Shown here one piece after another: positions 18,393 through 25,958 of a DNA stretch of 64,000 nucleotides; the stretch's first letter is position 1; each line of letters opens with the position of its first letter. The notes beneath the pieces were generated by a model that was given only the letters and a program-made list of their open reading frames with translations, ran no database searches and was not told the DNA's origin. Position numbers and translations under genes: made by a program. The stretch is from an uncultured Actinomycetes bacterium. GTDB lineage: Bacteria; Actinomycetota; Coriobacteriia; Coriobacteriales; Atopobiaceae. The stretch spans positions 62,001 through 126,000 of the forward strand of contig OMWE01000007.1 of assembly GCA_900314685.1 (NCBI GenBank), read 5' to 3'.

Positions 18393-19442
18393 CTACTCCA
18401 CGTCGATCTTGTGGACCCAGTTGAACTTGTCCTCGATCTCGCCAGACTGGATGCCGGTCAGGGTCTCGCGGAGCTTCTTCATGACGGGGCCGACGTTCTC
18501 CATGCCGGAGGCAAAGACGGTCTGGTGCTCGTGGTCGTCGACCTCGCCCACCGGGGAGATGACGGCGGCGGTGCCGCACATGCCGCACTCGACGAACTCG
18601 CCGTCGAGGATCTCCTGGTATTTGACGGGGCGCTGCTCGACGGTCATGCCCAGGTAGTGCTGCGCGACGTCCACCAGCGAGCGACGGGTGATGGAGGGCA
18701 GGATGGAGTCGGTGAAGGACTGCGGGACGACGAGCGTGCCGTCCTTCTTCACAAAGAGGATGTTGGCGCCGCCGGACTCCTCGACGTAGGTGCGGGTCAT
18801 GGGGTCGAGGAACATGTTGTCGGCGTACCCCTTGGCGTGGGCCTCGACGGAGGGCTTGAGGCTCATGGCGTAGTTGAGGCCGGCCTTGATGTTGCCGGTG
18901 CCGTGGGGCGCGGCGCGGTCGTAGTCGGAGACCTGCAGCTTGACGGGCTTGACGCCGCCCTTGTAGTACGGGCCGACGGGGGTCACGAGGATGCGGAACT
19001 GGTACTCGTCGGCAGGCTTGACGCCGATGACGTCGCCGGTCGCGAACATGAAGGGACGGATGTAGAGCGTGGCGCCGGAGCCAAAGGGCGGCACCCAGGC
19101 GGCGTTGGCGGCCACGACGTCCTCGACGGCCTTGACGAAGCGCTCCTTGGGGAAGGGCGGCATCTCGATGCGCTCGGCGGAGTCGTACATGCGCTGGGCG
19201 TTCATGTCGGGACGGAAGCAGACGATGTCGCCCGACTTGGTGGTGTAGGCCTTGAGGCCCTCGAAGACCTCCTGGCAGTAGTGAAGCAGACCGGCGCACT
19301 CGGAGAGGGTGACGGAGTGGCTGGGGGTCAGCTGGCCGCCGTCCCACTTGCCGTCCTTGTAATTGCTGACGTAGCTATAGTCGGTGTGCTGGTAGGCGAA
19401 ACCGAGGCTACCCCAGTCGATGTTCTTCTTCTCAACGGTCAT
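18393..19442 (-). CDS. ilvE: Branched-chain amino acid aminotransferase
   Basis: The 349-residue fold-type IV PLP enzyme interconverts Leu, Ile and Val with their keto acids using glutamate. It has HYCQEVFEGLKAY, RPDMNAQRM, LYIRPFMFA, the PLP lysine in GNIKAGLNYA, EESGGANILFV and ECGMCGTAAVISPV, all typical of the long bacterial/eukaryotic-type (YbgE/IlvK-like) BCAT form. AAGGAG precedes the ATG at 19442. It is a single gene with its own terminator. In a peptide fermenter it could run in the catabolic direction as well as in biosynthesis. Confidence 0.95.
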   Translation of the reverse strand: MTVEKKNIDWGSLGFAYQHTDYSYVSNYKDGKWDGGQLTPSHSVTLSECAGLLHYCQEVFEGLKAYTTKSGDIVCFRPDMNAQRMYDSAERIEMPPFPKERFVKAVEDVVAANAAWVPPFGSGATLYIRPFMFATGDVIGVKPADEYQFRILVTPVGPYYKGGVKPVKLQVSDYDRAAPHGTGNIKAGLNYAMSLKPSVEAHAKGYADNMFLDPMTRTYVEESGGANILFVKKDGTLVVPQSFTDSILPSITRRSLVDVAQHYLGMTVEQRPVKYQEILDGEFVECGMCGTAAVISPVGEVDDHEHQTVFASGMENVGPVMKKLRETLTGIQSGEIEDKFNWVHKIDVE

Positions 19443-19622
19443 TCTGTACTCCTTACGTTCTTCCGATTCACGGATAGTTTCGAGTGTAGCGAGCGCGCGC
19501 AGGGCAGAGGCAAAGCGTCGTTTTCTTGAAACACACGCCACGCCAACGTCACATACGCGTCACATGCGGGGCGGCCCTCCCCCGCACTACTCCGCCTCGC
19601 GCGCCACGTCAGCGAACCCTGC

Positions 19623-19649
19623 TTGCAATATCCACTCAGTGGGTACAAT
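19623..19649 (+). promoter_or_regulatory. Possible promoter of the small membrane protein gene
   Basis: TTGCAA and TACAAT are separated by 15 bases, slightly shorter than ideal, 30 bases before the start codon. Confidence 0.35.
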
Positions 19650-19678
19650 GCCGTAGTTCATCGCACACGGAGACACCC

Positions 19679-19873
19679 ATGCACAACAAGTACATCGTCT
19701 TTGCCCTGGTCATGGCCCTCATCGTCAACGTTACGGTCGTGCATGCCCTCGGCACGTCCACCTTTGACGGCACCAACCTCGGTGCGACCCTCGTCATCTT
19801 GGTCGTGCTCAACGTCGGCATGTACTTCTTCTTCCGACGCCTCCGCGAAGGCTTTGGCTTGAAAGACAAGTGA
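19679..19873 (+). CDS. Small two-helix membrane protein
   Basis: The 64-residue protein consists of two hydrophobic helices (about residues 5-22 and 37-53) joined by a short polar loop, ending in a basic tail FFRRLREGFGLKDK. It is not recognised as a named family. A weak CGGAGA site and a plausible promoter precede it, and a strong hairpin follows about 100 bases later, so it appears to be a monocistronic gene. Function is unknown. The basic C-terminus is probably cytoplasmic by the positive-inside rule. Confidence 0.65.
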   Translation: MHNKYIVFALVMALIVNVTVVHALGTSTFDGTNLGATLVILVVLNVGMYFFFRRLREGFGLKDK

Positions 19874-19971
19874 CTGGTGTGATCGGCCGGCGACCTCGGC
19901 ATTTAGCCAGACGCATCTGACCGGACAGCCCGGGCGCGTGACACTCCCACCGTCACCCGTCACAAACGAAT

Positions 19972-20012
19972 CCCCCGTTGTATCTGCATCACGCACGCAG
20001 ACACAACGAGGG
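19972..20012. terminator. Bidirectional terminator-like hairpin
   Basis: Bases 19972-19987 pair with 19997-20012 (16 positions, two mismatches, 9-nt loop) between the convergent small membrane protein gene and the C69 dipeptidase gene. T tracts are weak on both sides. Confidence 0.55.
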
Positions 20013-20074
20013 ATCGAAATCTTTCTGGGGCTTGGCGCTACCTCTACAATTGGGTGCCGCCAGCCGCGCTACTC

Positions 20075-22030
20075 CTACTTGTCGCCCGAAGCGGTCTCCT
20101 CGGGTTTGGCGGGACCGCCCTTCTTGCGGGCGATCACGAGCGCCACGACGACGATGGCCGCGATCACAAAGCCCATGATGGTCGTGGAGTTGGTGCTGGT
20201 ACCGGCCTCGACGGCAGCGGACCCGGCAGCGGAGCCATCGACGGCAGCGGAGCCCTCGTCAGACCCCTCGTCGGCGACGACCGGCTCGGTGCTGTCGATC
20301 TCGTCCACGGTCTCGCCGGCCTTGACCTGCTCGGCGTACTCCAGCGGCTCGGCAAGCGTGCCGTCGTCGGCCAGGTCGCTCGCGGCGAAGGGCTCGGCCT
20401 GGTCGCCGGCCAGGTACTCGCGCAGCTCGGCGCGGAGGGCAAAGCACTTGTTGTAGACGTCGCGCGAGATGTCGGCGAAGGCGAGGTTGGCGAGCTCGGT
20501 GCGCGCGTCGCCGGCGGGCGTCGACTGCATCAGGGCGTCGACCTCCTCCTGCTGCGCGTTGACCTCGGTCTGCAGCGCCTTGAGGTAGGCCGCCACGCCG
20601 TCGGCCGTCTTCTCGCGGTTGTTGAAGGCCAGCGTGTTGAGGTCCATCAGCACGTAGTCCAGGTTGTTGCCGCCGTCGGCCATCGCAGCCTCGGGGTCGT
20701 CGTACATCTCGCCGGAGAGCTCCTCGTCGATCGGGCTCACGCCCTCGCCGGTGTGGGTCTGGTCGATGCCGTCGTAGGTGCTGTACACGTCCACGGGCAC
20801 CTCGGTCAGCAGCGCGGAGTACACGGGCACGTACACGCTGAACTCGGTACGGCTCAGCGCCTCCCACTGGATGGTCGCGATGTCGGCGTCCATGCCGTGG
20901 CGGGCCTGGAAGAGGTGCGACTCCACACCGCGGTTGTTGCCGATGGAGTAGATGCCGTTCTCGGGGTCGAGGGCGCGGTCGTCCGTATTCGCGTCGTACC
21001 GGGTGCCCTCGCCGCGGGCGGCGAGCAGGCGCTGCATGTCGTAGAGCGACCAGTCGTCACGGCCGGGGGCAAAGAAGAGCTGGCGCCCCTCCTCGCTGAT
21101 AGAGGTCACGCGGTTGTGCTCGTCGAGCTCGTAATCCGGCTCGGTCAGGTCGGCGTCGAGGTAGTGGCGGCCCTGCGCGTAGCGGGTGTACTGGTGCATG
21201 CCGGAGCCGGCCTCGCTGTCGTCGCCCGGCTCGCCGTAGGAGGCGGCGACGTTCATGTGGCCGTCGTCGAACTCGACGTAGGTGCCGGCGTCCTTGGCCA
21301 CCTTGACCATGTCGGCGGAGTGCAGGCACACGCTGTCGTCGTCGATGTCCACGTCAAAGGCCAGGTTGCCCATGTTGGGGTTGACGGACGCGACGTCGTC
21401 GGCCAGCTTGACGGCGCACCACTGGTGGCCGGACAGCTGCATAAAGACCCACGTCTCGTTGTTGTCGCCGATCAGGATCTGGTTGTGCTCTGCGGTGCCG
21501 ACCTCGTCCATGATCTGGCCGAGCAGCTCCACGCCCTCGCGCGCCGTGGCGGACTCGCCCAGCACGACGTCGGCCAGGTTGTACTCGCCCAGGCCTGCCG
21601 TGGTCTCGGGGTCCACGCCCATCACGTCGGCGTTGGCGTCGGTCGTCAGTGTGGCGGAGCAGGTCACGCCCTTCTCGTTGACACCCGCCTCGGAGTACGG
21701 CGGGAAGCCCGCACCCCAGTCCGCCTCGGTGTCGCGGACGTAGGTGTAGCGGTAGGTGTGGTCGGCGTGGCGCGTGAAGTCGCTCTCGGCCGAGATGTAG
21801 TCCTTGCCGTCGGTGGCCTCCTGCACGCCGAAGACCTTCACGTGACGCGCGGCGTAGTCCTCCTCGCGTCCGTAGATGGTGTCGCCGTTGGCGGTGAGCG
21901 CCGAGCCCATGTACACCTGCGTGCACGCGAGCGCCACGCCCGGCGTCGAGAGCACCATCGCGGCGGTCGTCGCGACGGCGGCTACGGTGCGCCCCGCCTT
22001 ACGCCAAGCCAGCTTGTACTGCTTGCGCAT
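20075..22030 (-). CDS. Secreted, membrane-anchored C69 family dipeptidase
   Basis: The 651-residue protein is a C69 (PepD-like) N-terminal-nucleophile dipeptidase. A signal peptide with basic start and the hydrophobic run AAVATTAAMVLST ends in GVALA, immediately followed by Cys. Cleavage would expose that Cys as the catalytic N-terminus (CTQVYMGSALTANGDTIYGR), matching the known mechanism. The HNQILIGDNNETWVF and YVPVYSALL-type segments also fit the family. A ~75-residue Glu/Ala/Ser-rich stalk leads to a C-terminal helix (GFVIAAIVVVALVIA) with a basic tail, so the enzyme is probably tethered outside the cell. The start has GGGAGGG upstream. It likely feeds amino acids from external dipeptides. 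Confidence 0.9.
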   Translation of the reverse strand: MRKQYKLAWRKAGRTVAAVATTAAMVLSTPGVALACTQVYMGSALTANGDTIYGREEDYAARHVKVFGVQEATDGKDYISAESDFTRHADHTYRYTYVRDTEADWGAGFPPYSEAGVNEKGVTCSATLTTDANADVMGVDPETTAGLGEYNLADVVLGESATAREGVELLGQIMDEVGTAEHNQILIGDNNETWVFMQLSGHQWCAVKLADDVASVNPNMGNLAFDVDIDDDSVCLHSADMVKVAKDAGTYVEFDDGHMNVAASYGEPGDDSEAGSGMHQYTRYAQGRHYLDADLTEPDYELDEHNRVTSISEEGRQLFFAPGRDDWSLYDMQRLLAARGEGTRYDANTDDRALDPENGIYSIGNNRGVESHLFQARHGMDADIATIQWEALSRTEFSVYVPVYSALLTEVPVDVYSTYDGIDQTHTGEGVSPIDEELSGEMYDDPEAAMADGGNNLDYVLMDLNTLAFNNREKTADGVAAYLKALQTEVNAQQEEVDALMQSTPAGDARTELANLAFADISRDVYNKCFALRAELREYLAGDQAEPFAASDLADDGTLAEPLEYAEQVKAGETVDEIDSTEPVVADEGSDEGSAAVDGSAAGSAAVEAGTSTNSTTIMGFVIAAIVVVALVIARKKGGPAKPEETASGDK

Positions 22031-22094
22031 AAACCCTCCCCTAGTACGTTTGTGGGACTTCGTCCCACGTGGACAAGAATTACTAGCATGCGTA

Positions 22095-22123
22095 AGTTTA
22101 TCCTGCGGATTTAAGACACTCAA
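22095..22123 (-). promoter_or_regulatory. Promoter of the C69 dipeptidase gene
   Basis: On the minus strand TTGAGT and TAAACT are separated by 17 bases. Between this and the start codon, a hairpin (22052-22058 with 22062-22068) lies in the leader. The remaining 300-base gap up to 22331 shows no gene. Confidence 0.45.
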
Positions 22124-22331
22124 AGGCGCCTTCTGTCCGCTTCTGCGAACGGTAGAAAAATTCCCGCGTGTGCATATTTATGTCTTTTTATAACAAAAAC
22201 TATTTGTACCCGCCACAAATTTGCCCGATACCCGCGGGTCGGGTATCGGGCGTGTTTTCGCTCAAGGATGGTGCGAGCCAGCCGCTGCCGGTAAGAGGGC
22301 AGCCGACGCTCGACCGTCACGGACAGATCCG

Positions 22332-23894
22332 TCACTGCAGCCGCTTCACGGGACTGCCGCAGACGGCGCAGAACTTGTTGCCCGGCTTCAGCGGGGATCC
22401 GCAGTTCCAGCAGAAGCGCGGGGTCGCCGCCGGCGCGGGTTCCAGCACCTCGGTGGGTGACGCCGGCGCTACTGTCGTGGGCTCCAGAGTCTCGGCTGCA
22501 GGCTCAGGCACCGCGGGCTCGGCCAGGGCCGGCACGGGCTCATTCTCCGCATCAGACACCGGCTCGGCCGCTTCATCCAGCAACGGTTCGGCCTGCTCAT
22601 CCATCGCGGGCTCGACCGTGGCGGACTCCGTCGGCTCAGCCGGCACCGGTTCCGTCGGCTCTGCTACCGGCTCGCTATCAACCGTGGGTTCGACCGGCTC
22701 CGCCGCCGGCACGTCAACTGTGGGTTCAACCGGCTCAGCCATCGGCACGTCCGCCGCAGGTTCGGGCACCGCATCCGTCACGGGCTCCGCGTCCGCCGCA
22801 GGTTCGGGCACCGCATCCGTCACGGGCTCCGCGTCCGCCGCAGGCTCCGCGTCCGCCGCAGGCGCCGCCTGCGCCGCAGCCATCGCGTCGCGCCTCATGG
22901 GCGCCGCGGGATAGCCAAAGCGCTCGCGCAGCTCGTCGAAGGTCACCGTACCCTCCAGGTCGGCGACCGCGATCGAGCCGTCCAGCACCCTGAAGAGGAA
23001 GTCGGCGATGTTCTCCACGGTGAGCTCGGACGAGCGGGTGCCGTCGGCCTTGGGCAGGGTGTAGACCTTCTGCAGCTGCGTGCCCAGGGCGCCGGCCTTG
23101 AGCAGGAAGTGGTTCTCGAGCCTCTCGGGGTCCGCGAGGTCGGCGACGAGCACGCGCGTCGCCACGGAGTAGCTGTTCACGAGGATGTTGGCACCGTCCT
23201 CGTCGACCAGCACCGTGCGCTGGGTGTCTTCCTTGAGGTTCATCTGGATCTTGCCGCTGCCCTCCTTCTCGGGGTCACCCTTGTAGAGCGAGCCCAGGTC
23301 GGCGAGCGAGAGCGAGTAGAGCTCGGTGCCCGGCAGGGCGATCATGGGCTCCACGGAGAAAGCCGTCGGGTAGAGCAGGTAGTTGATCCCGGCGAGGTCG
23401 GCCTCCGGCGCATGGAAGGTGCCCACCATCACGTTGCCCATCGACAGCTTCTTGGACGCAAAGACGCCGCCGAGCACCACGCAGTTCTCCAGCTCCACCT
23501 CGGTGCCGTAGATGCTGCCGCCCACATAGCAGTTCTTGAGGCGCACCGTCTGCGCGTTGATGTCGGCCCCGAAGAGCACGCGGCCGCTGGTCACAAACGC
23601 CGAGACGACGCCCGCGCCCGCGACTGCCTTGCGGAAGACGACCGTACCCGCCGCGGCGCCCTTGATGTGGAGCTCGTTGCTCGTGTAGACCGCGCTCTTA
23701 AACTCGGCGGGCCCGTCGTCCACCTCGAGCTGATGGGCGTAGACGCCTCCCTCGACCACCACGTTGCCCTGGACGGTCACGTTGCGCGCCAGCTCGACCT
23801 GCTTCTCTGGGAGAATGCCGGACCTGACGACGTTGTCCTTGAGCACGATGAGGTTGTTGCCCGCGCCGATGCGGACCTCTGTCATGTCGTTCAT
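22332..23894 (-). CDS. Bactofilin-like scaffold protein with C-terminal zinc ribbon
   Basis: The 520-residue protein has three parts. Residues ~1-330 hold repeated short beta-strands with regularly spaced Gly and Val (ARNVTVQGNVVVEGGVYAH, NCYVGGSIYGTEVELENCVV), resembling a right-handed beta-helix of the bactofilin or polymer-forming type, and then a more mixed domain. Residues ~340-490 are a low-complexity Ala/Glu/Pro/Val linker that includes a duplicated 14-residue unit. The end is one zinc ribbon (CWNCGSPLKPGNKFCAVCG). It has no signal peptide or membrane helix. It is the last gene of the six-gene operon. The bactofilin link is by pattern only, and the role as a scaffold is inferred. Confidence 0.7.
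   Translation of the reverse strand: MNDMTEVRIGAGNNLIVLKDNVVRSGILPEKQVELARNVTVQGNVVVEGGVYAHQLEVDDGPAEFKSAVYTSNELHIKGAAAGTVVFRKAVAGAGVVSAFVTSGRVLFGADINAQTVRLKNCYVGGSIYGTEVELENCVVLGGVFASKKLSMGNVMVGTFHAPEADLAGINYLLYPTAFSVEPMIALPGTELYSLSLADLGSLYKGDPEKEGSGKIQMNLKEDTQRTVLVDEDGANILVNSYSVATRVLVADLADPERLENHFLLKAGALGTQLQKVYTLPKADGTRSSELTVENIADFLFRVLDGSIAVADLEGTVTFDELRERFGYPAAPMRRDAMAAAQAAPAADAEPAADAEPVTDAVPEPAADAEPVTDAVPEPAADVPMAEPVEPTVDVPAAEPVEPTVDSEPVAEPTEPVPAEPTESATVEPAMDEQAEPLLDEAAEPVSDAENEPVPALAEPAVPEPAAETLEPTTVAPASPTEVLEPAPAATPRFCWNCGSPLKPGNKFCAVCGSPVKRLQ
22759..22842. repeat. Two 42-bp tandem repeats in the acidic linker
   Basis: Units at 22759-22800 and 22801-22842 are near-identical and code a duplicated 14-residue block (EPVTDAVPEPAADA type). 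Copy number could change in frame. Confidence 0.85.
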
Positions 23895-23937
23895 CTCTTG
23901 CTATCCCCTCCGGACGCGGCGTCCCGGTATGCGACGC

Positions 23938-25014
23938 CTATCTCGTAGTCGTGCAGGTCAGCGGGTTGCTCTGGTGGTAGAGCCTGAGCATCTCGTCGTG
24001 TACGCGCTGCCGGCGCATGGCGGAGTCCGCCGTACCGTCCGCGGGACCGCCCGCAGCCGTCGCCTGCTCCATCAACGCCATGAAGCAGTTGTCCACCTGC
24101 GCCCTGTCCTGGCCGCCGAGGGGGCGCCAGGCACCCTGCGGCGCATGCGCCAGGTAGCCGGCGACCGTCCCGCCCACGTTCGCGTCGTTGCCGCCCTCGG
24201 CCTGGTAGAGCCGCCATTCCGGCGAGGAAGGGTCGTCTTCGTCGACGGAGGCGTACAGGACGGGCAGGTATTTCTGCGCGGCGGGGGCGGCCGGGGCCAG
24301 GGCGCCGCGCACCGCATCCCGGTACGCCACCGTGGCCTCGCTCATCTGGCCGAGGCTCTGCACGGTGCCGCAGGCCTTGCGCTTCGCCGTGGCGCAGGCC
24401 AGCTTGAGCTCGCCCACGTGCGTCGCGGACATCAGGGCGTAGGAACCGCAGGCCTCCTTGAGGTAGGGCTCGCTCAGGAGCTCCTGGCGGCGCTTGATGC
24501 CGAGGGCAAAGGCCTGCTTGTTGAGGTCGTGGATCCGGCGCCGCAGCTCGTCGTCCAGCGTGTTGAAGATACGCATGTAGCGGGCCTTGATCGCCTGGTA
24601 GTCCGTCTCCATCTGCCGGTGGACGTTCTCGACCGACTCGGCCTCGTTGAGCAGGAGGGCCATGGTGGACTTCAGGGTGCTGGCGCTCTCCGTCATCTTC
24701 GCGGACAGCTCGTTGCCCACCAAGCCGAAGAAACCGCGGATGGCGGAGTCGGAGACCCGTCTGCCCGTCTCGCGTATGGCGTGCACCTGCGCGGCCTCGG
24801 CCGCCGTCAGGGCTCCCGCCACGCCGGCGAGGGCGTCGTTGGTGCGGTCGACGTTGCGGTCATAGTTGTCGGTGTCCACGTAGATGTTGACATCCACCGG
24901 CATGCTGCCGGAGATGCGCACGTCCATGGTGCCGCCGTGCTCGCTGGCGGGATACGAGACCTCCCTGTGGAACACATAGGGGATCTCGACGTGCTTCGAC
25001 CTGGAGTAGCTCAT
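23938..25014 (-). CDS. Uncharacterised helical protein of the SPFH operon (paralogue 1)
   Basis: The 358-residue protein is not a family I can name. It has a short N-terminal beta-type segment (SGSMPVDVNIYVDTD), an extended amphipathic helical region about residues 60-210 and a less ordered C-terminus. Near residue 140 it has DYQAIKARYMRIFNTLDDEL, which closely matches DFHRIKARYVKLFDGLDKAL in the neighbouring protein, so the two are paralogues. It lacks signal peptide and membrane helix. The start overlaps the stop of the upstream gene by four bases (ATGA), which indicates translational coupling. Function unknown; probably a partner in a membrane-associated complex. Confidence 0.75.
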   Translation of the reverse strand: MSYSRSKHVEIPYVFHREVSYPASEHGGTMDVRISGSMPVDVNIYVDTDNYDRNVDRTNDALAGVAGALTAAEAAQVHAIRETGRRVSDSAIRGFFGLVGNELSAKMTESASTLKSTMALLLNEAESVENVHRQMETDYQAIKARYMRIFNTLDDELRRRIHDLNKQAFALGIKRRQELLSEPYLKEACGSYALMSATHVGELKLACATAKRKACGTVQSLGQMSEATVAYRDAVRGALAPAAPAAQKYLPVLYASVDEDDPSSPEWRLYQAEGGNDANVGGTVAGYLAHAPQGAWRPLGGQDRAQVDNCFMALMEQATAAGGPADGTADSAMRRQRVHDEMLRLYHQSNPLTCTTTR

Positions 25015-25958
25015 CGGGTACCACCCCGCCCGGCCGTCTGCCCGCCGCCCGCCTGCATACCGGCCGCGGACCTGTCGAAGAGGCCCAGCATGAGGTCGCG
25101 CTCGCGCGGGGACACGCCCGCCTTCGCCATGTCGCGGACGAAGGCCTCACGGATCATCCCCATGTCGCCCGCGCCGCTGGACGCCATCTGGGGCACCAGG
25201 GGCTCGATCGACGTGCGTGCGGAGGTCTTCACCTCGGTCGGGGCCTTGACGGGCAGGTTGATCGTCGTGACGTAGCCGCTGGACGCCGCCAGGCTCTCCG
25301 CCTGCGTGTACACGACCGGCAGGAGCACCTGCGCGGGCCGGTTGGAGGGACGGTCCCTCACGACCTGCCCCGTGGCGCGCGTGTAGGACACGATGTGCTC
25401 CAGCCCGTCGCCCAGGCTGTTCAGCGACTGCTCGGCGCGCACCTTCATGTGCGCGTTCGCCGCCTTCAGGGCCGACACCTGGATGTCGCGGCTGTAGCAG
25501 AGGGCCGCCGGCACATCCTTGCACTGCCGTTTCATCAGCAAAGAAGAACGTGCCTCGGCCAGGGCCATCGCGCTCCTGTCCAGGGTCCGCACGCGCGACT
25601 GGAGCGCCTTGTCCAGGCCGTCGAAGAGCTTGACATAGCGCGCCTTGATGCGGTGGAAGTCCTGGTCCATCTGCTCGCGCGTGTGGTCGATGGCCTCCGC
25701 CGTCTCCACCATGGAGCCGATGCGGCTGTTCATGCTGCTGGTGAACTGCGAGACCTTCTGGCTCAGGTTGGACCGGACCATCATGTAGAAGCCGTTGTCG
25801 AGGTTGCGGCAGATGGTGTCGGCGGTCTCCTTCTCGGTCGCGACCACCGCCACCTGCATGGCGGTGACGGCCGCGCCGACGGCACCGACGTTTTTCGCCA
25901 CGCCGCCGACCTTCTGCGCCATGGGCTCCGTGTCGAGGACGAAGTTGATGTCATTCAT
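25011..25958 (-). CDS. Uncharacterised helical protein of the SPFH operon (paralogue 2)
   Basis: This 315-residue protein is predicted to be mostly helical. It starts with a hydrophobic but not clearly transmembrane segment rich in Ala, Val and Gly (KVGGVAKNVGAVGAAVTAM), then a long coiled-coil-like region. Its DFHRIKARYVKLFDGLDKAL segment pairs with the neighbouring paralogue. The C-terminus is Gly-rich. Its start overlaps the preceding large gene by eight bases, and its stop overlaps the next gene by four, so three consecutive genes are translationally coupled. No named family is recognised. Confidence 0.75.
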   Translation of the reverse strand: MNDINFVLDTEPMAQKVGGVAKNVGAVGAAVTAMQVAVVATEKETADTICRNLDNGFYMMVRSNLSQKVSQFTSSMNSRIGSMVETAEAIDHTREQMDQDFHRIKARYVKLFDGLDKALQSRVRTLDRSAMALAEARSSLLMKRQCKDVPAALCYSRDIQVSALKAANAHMKVRAEQSLNSLGDGLEHIVSYTRATGQVVRDRPSNRPAQVLLPVVYTQAESLAASSGYVTTINLPVKAPTEVKTSARTSIEPLVPQMASSGAGDMGMIREAFVRDMAKAGVSPRERDLMLGLFDRSAAGMQAGGGQTAGRGGTR

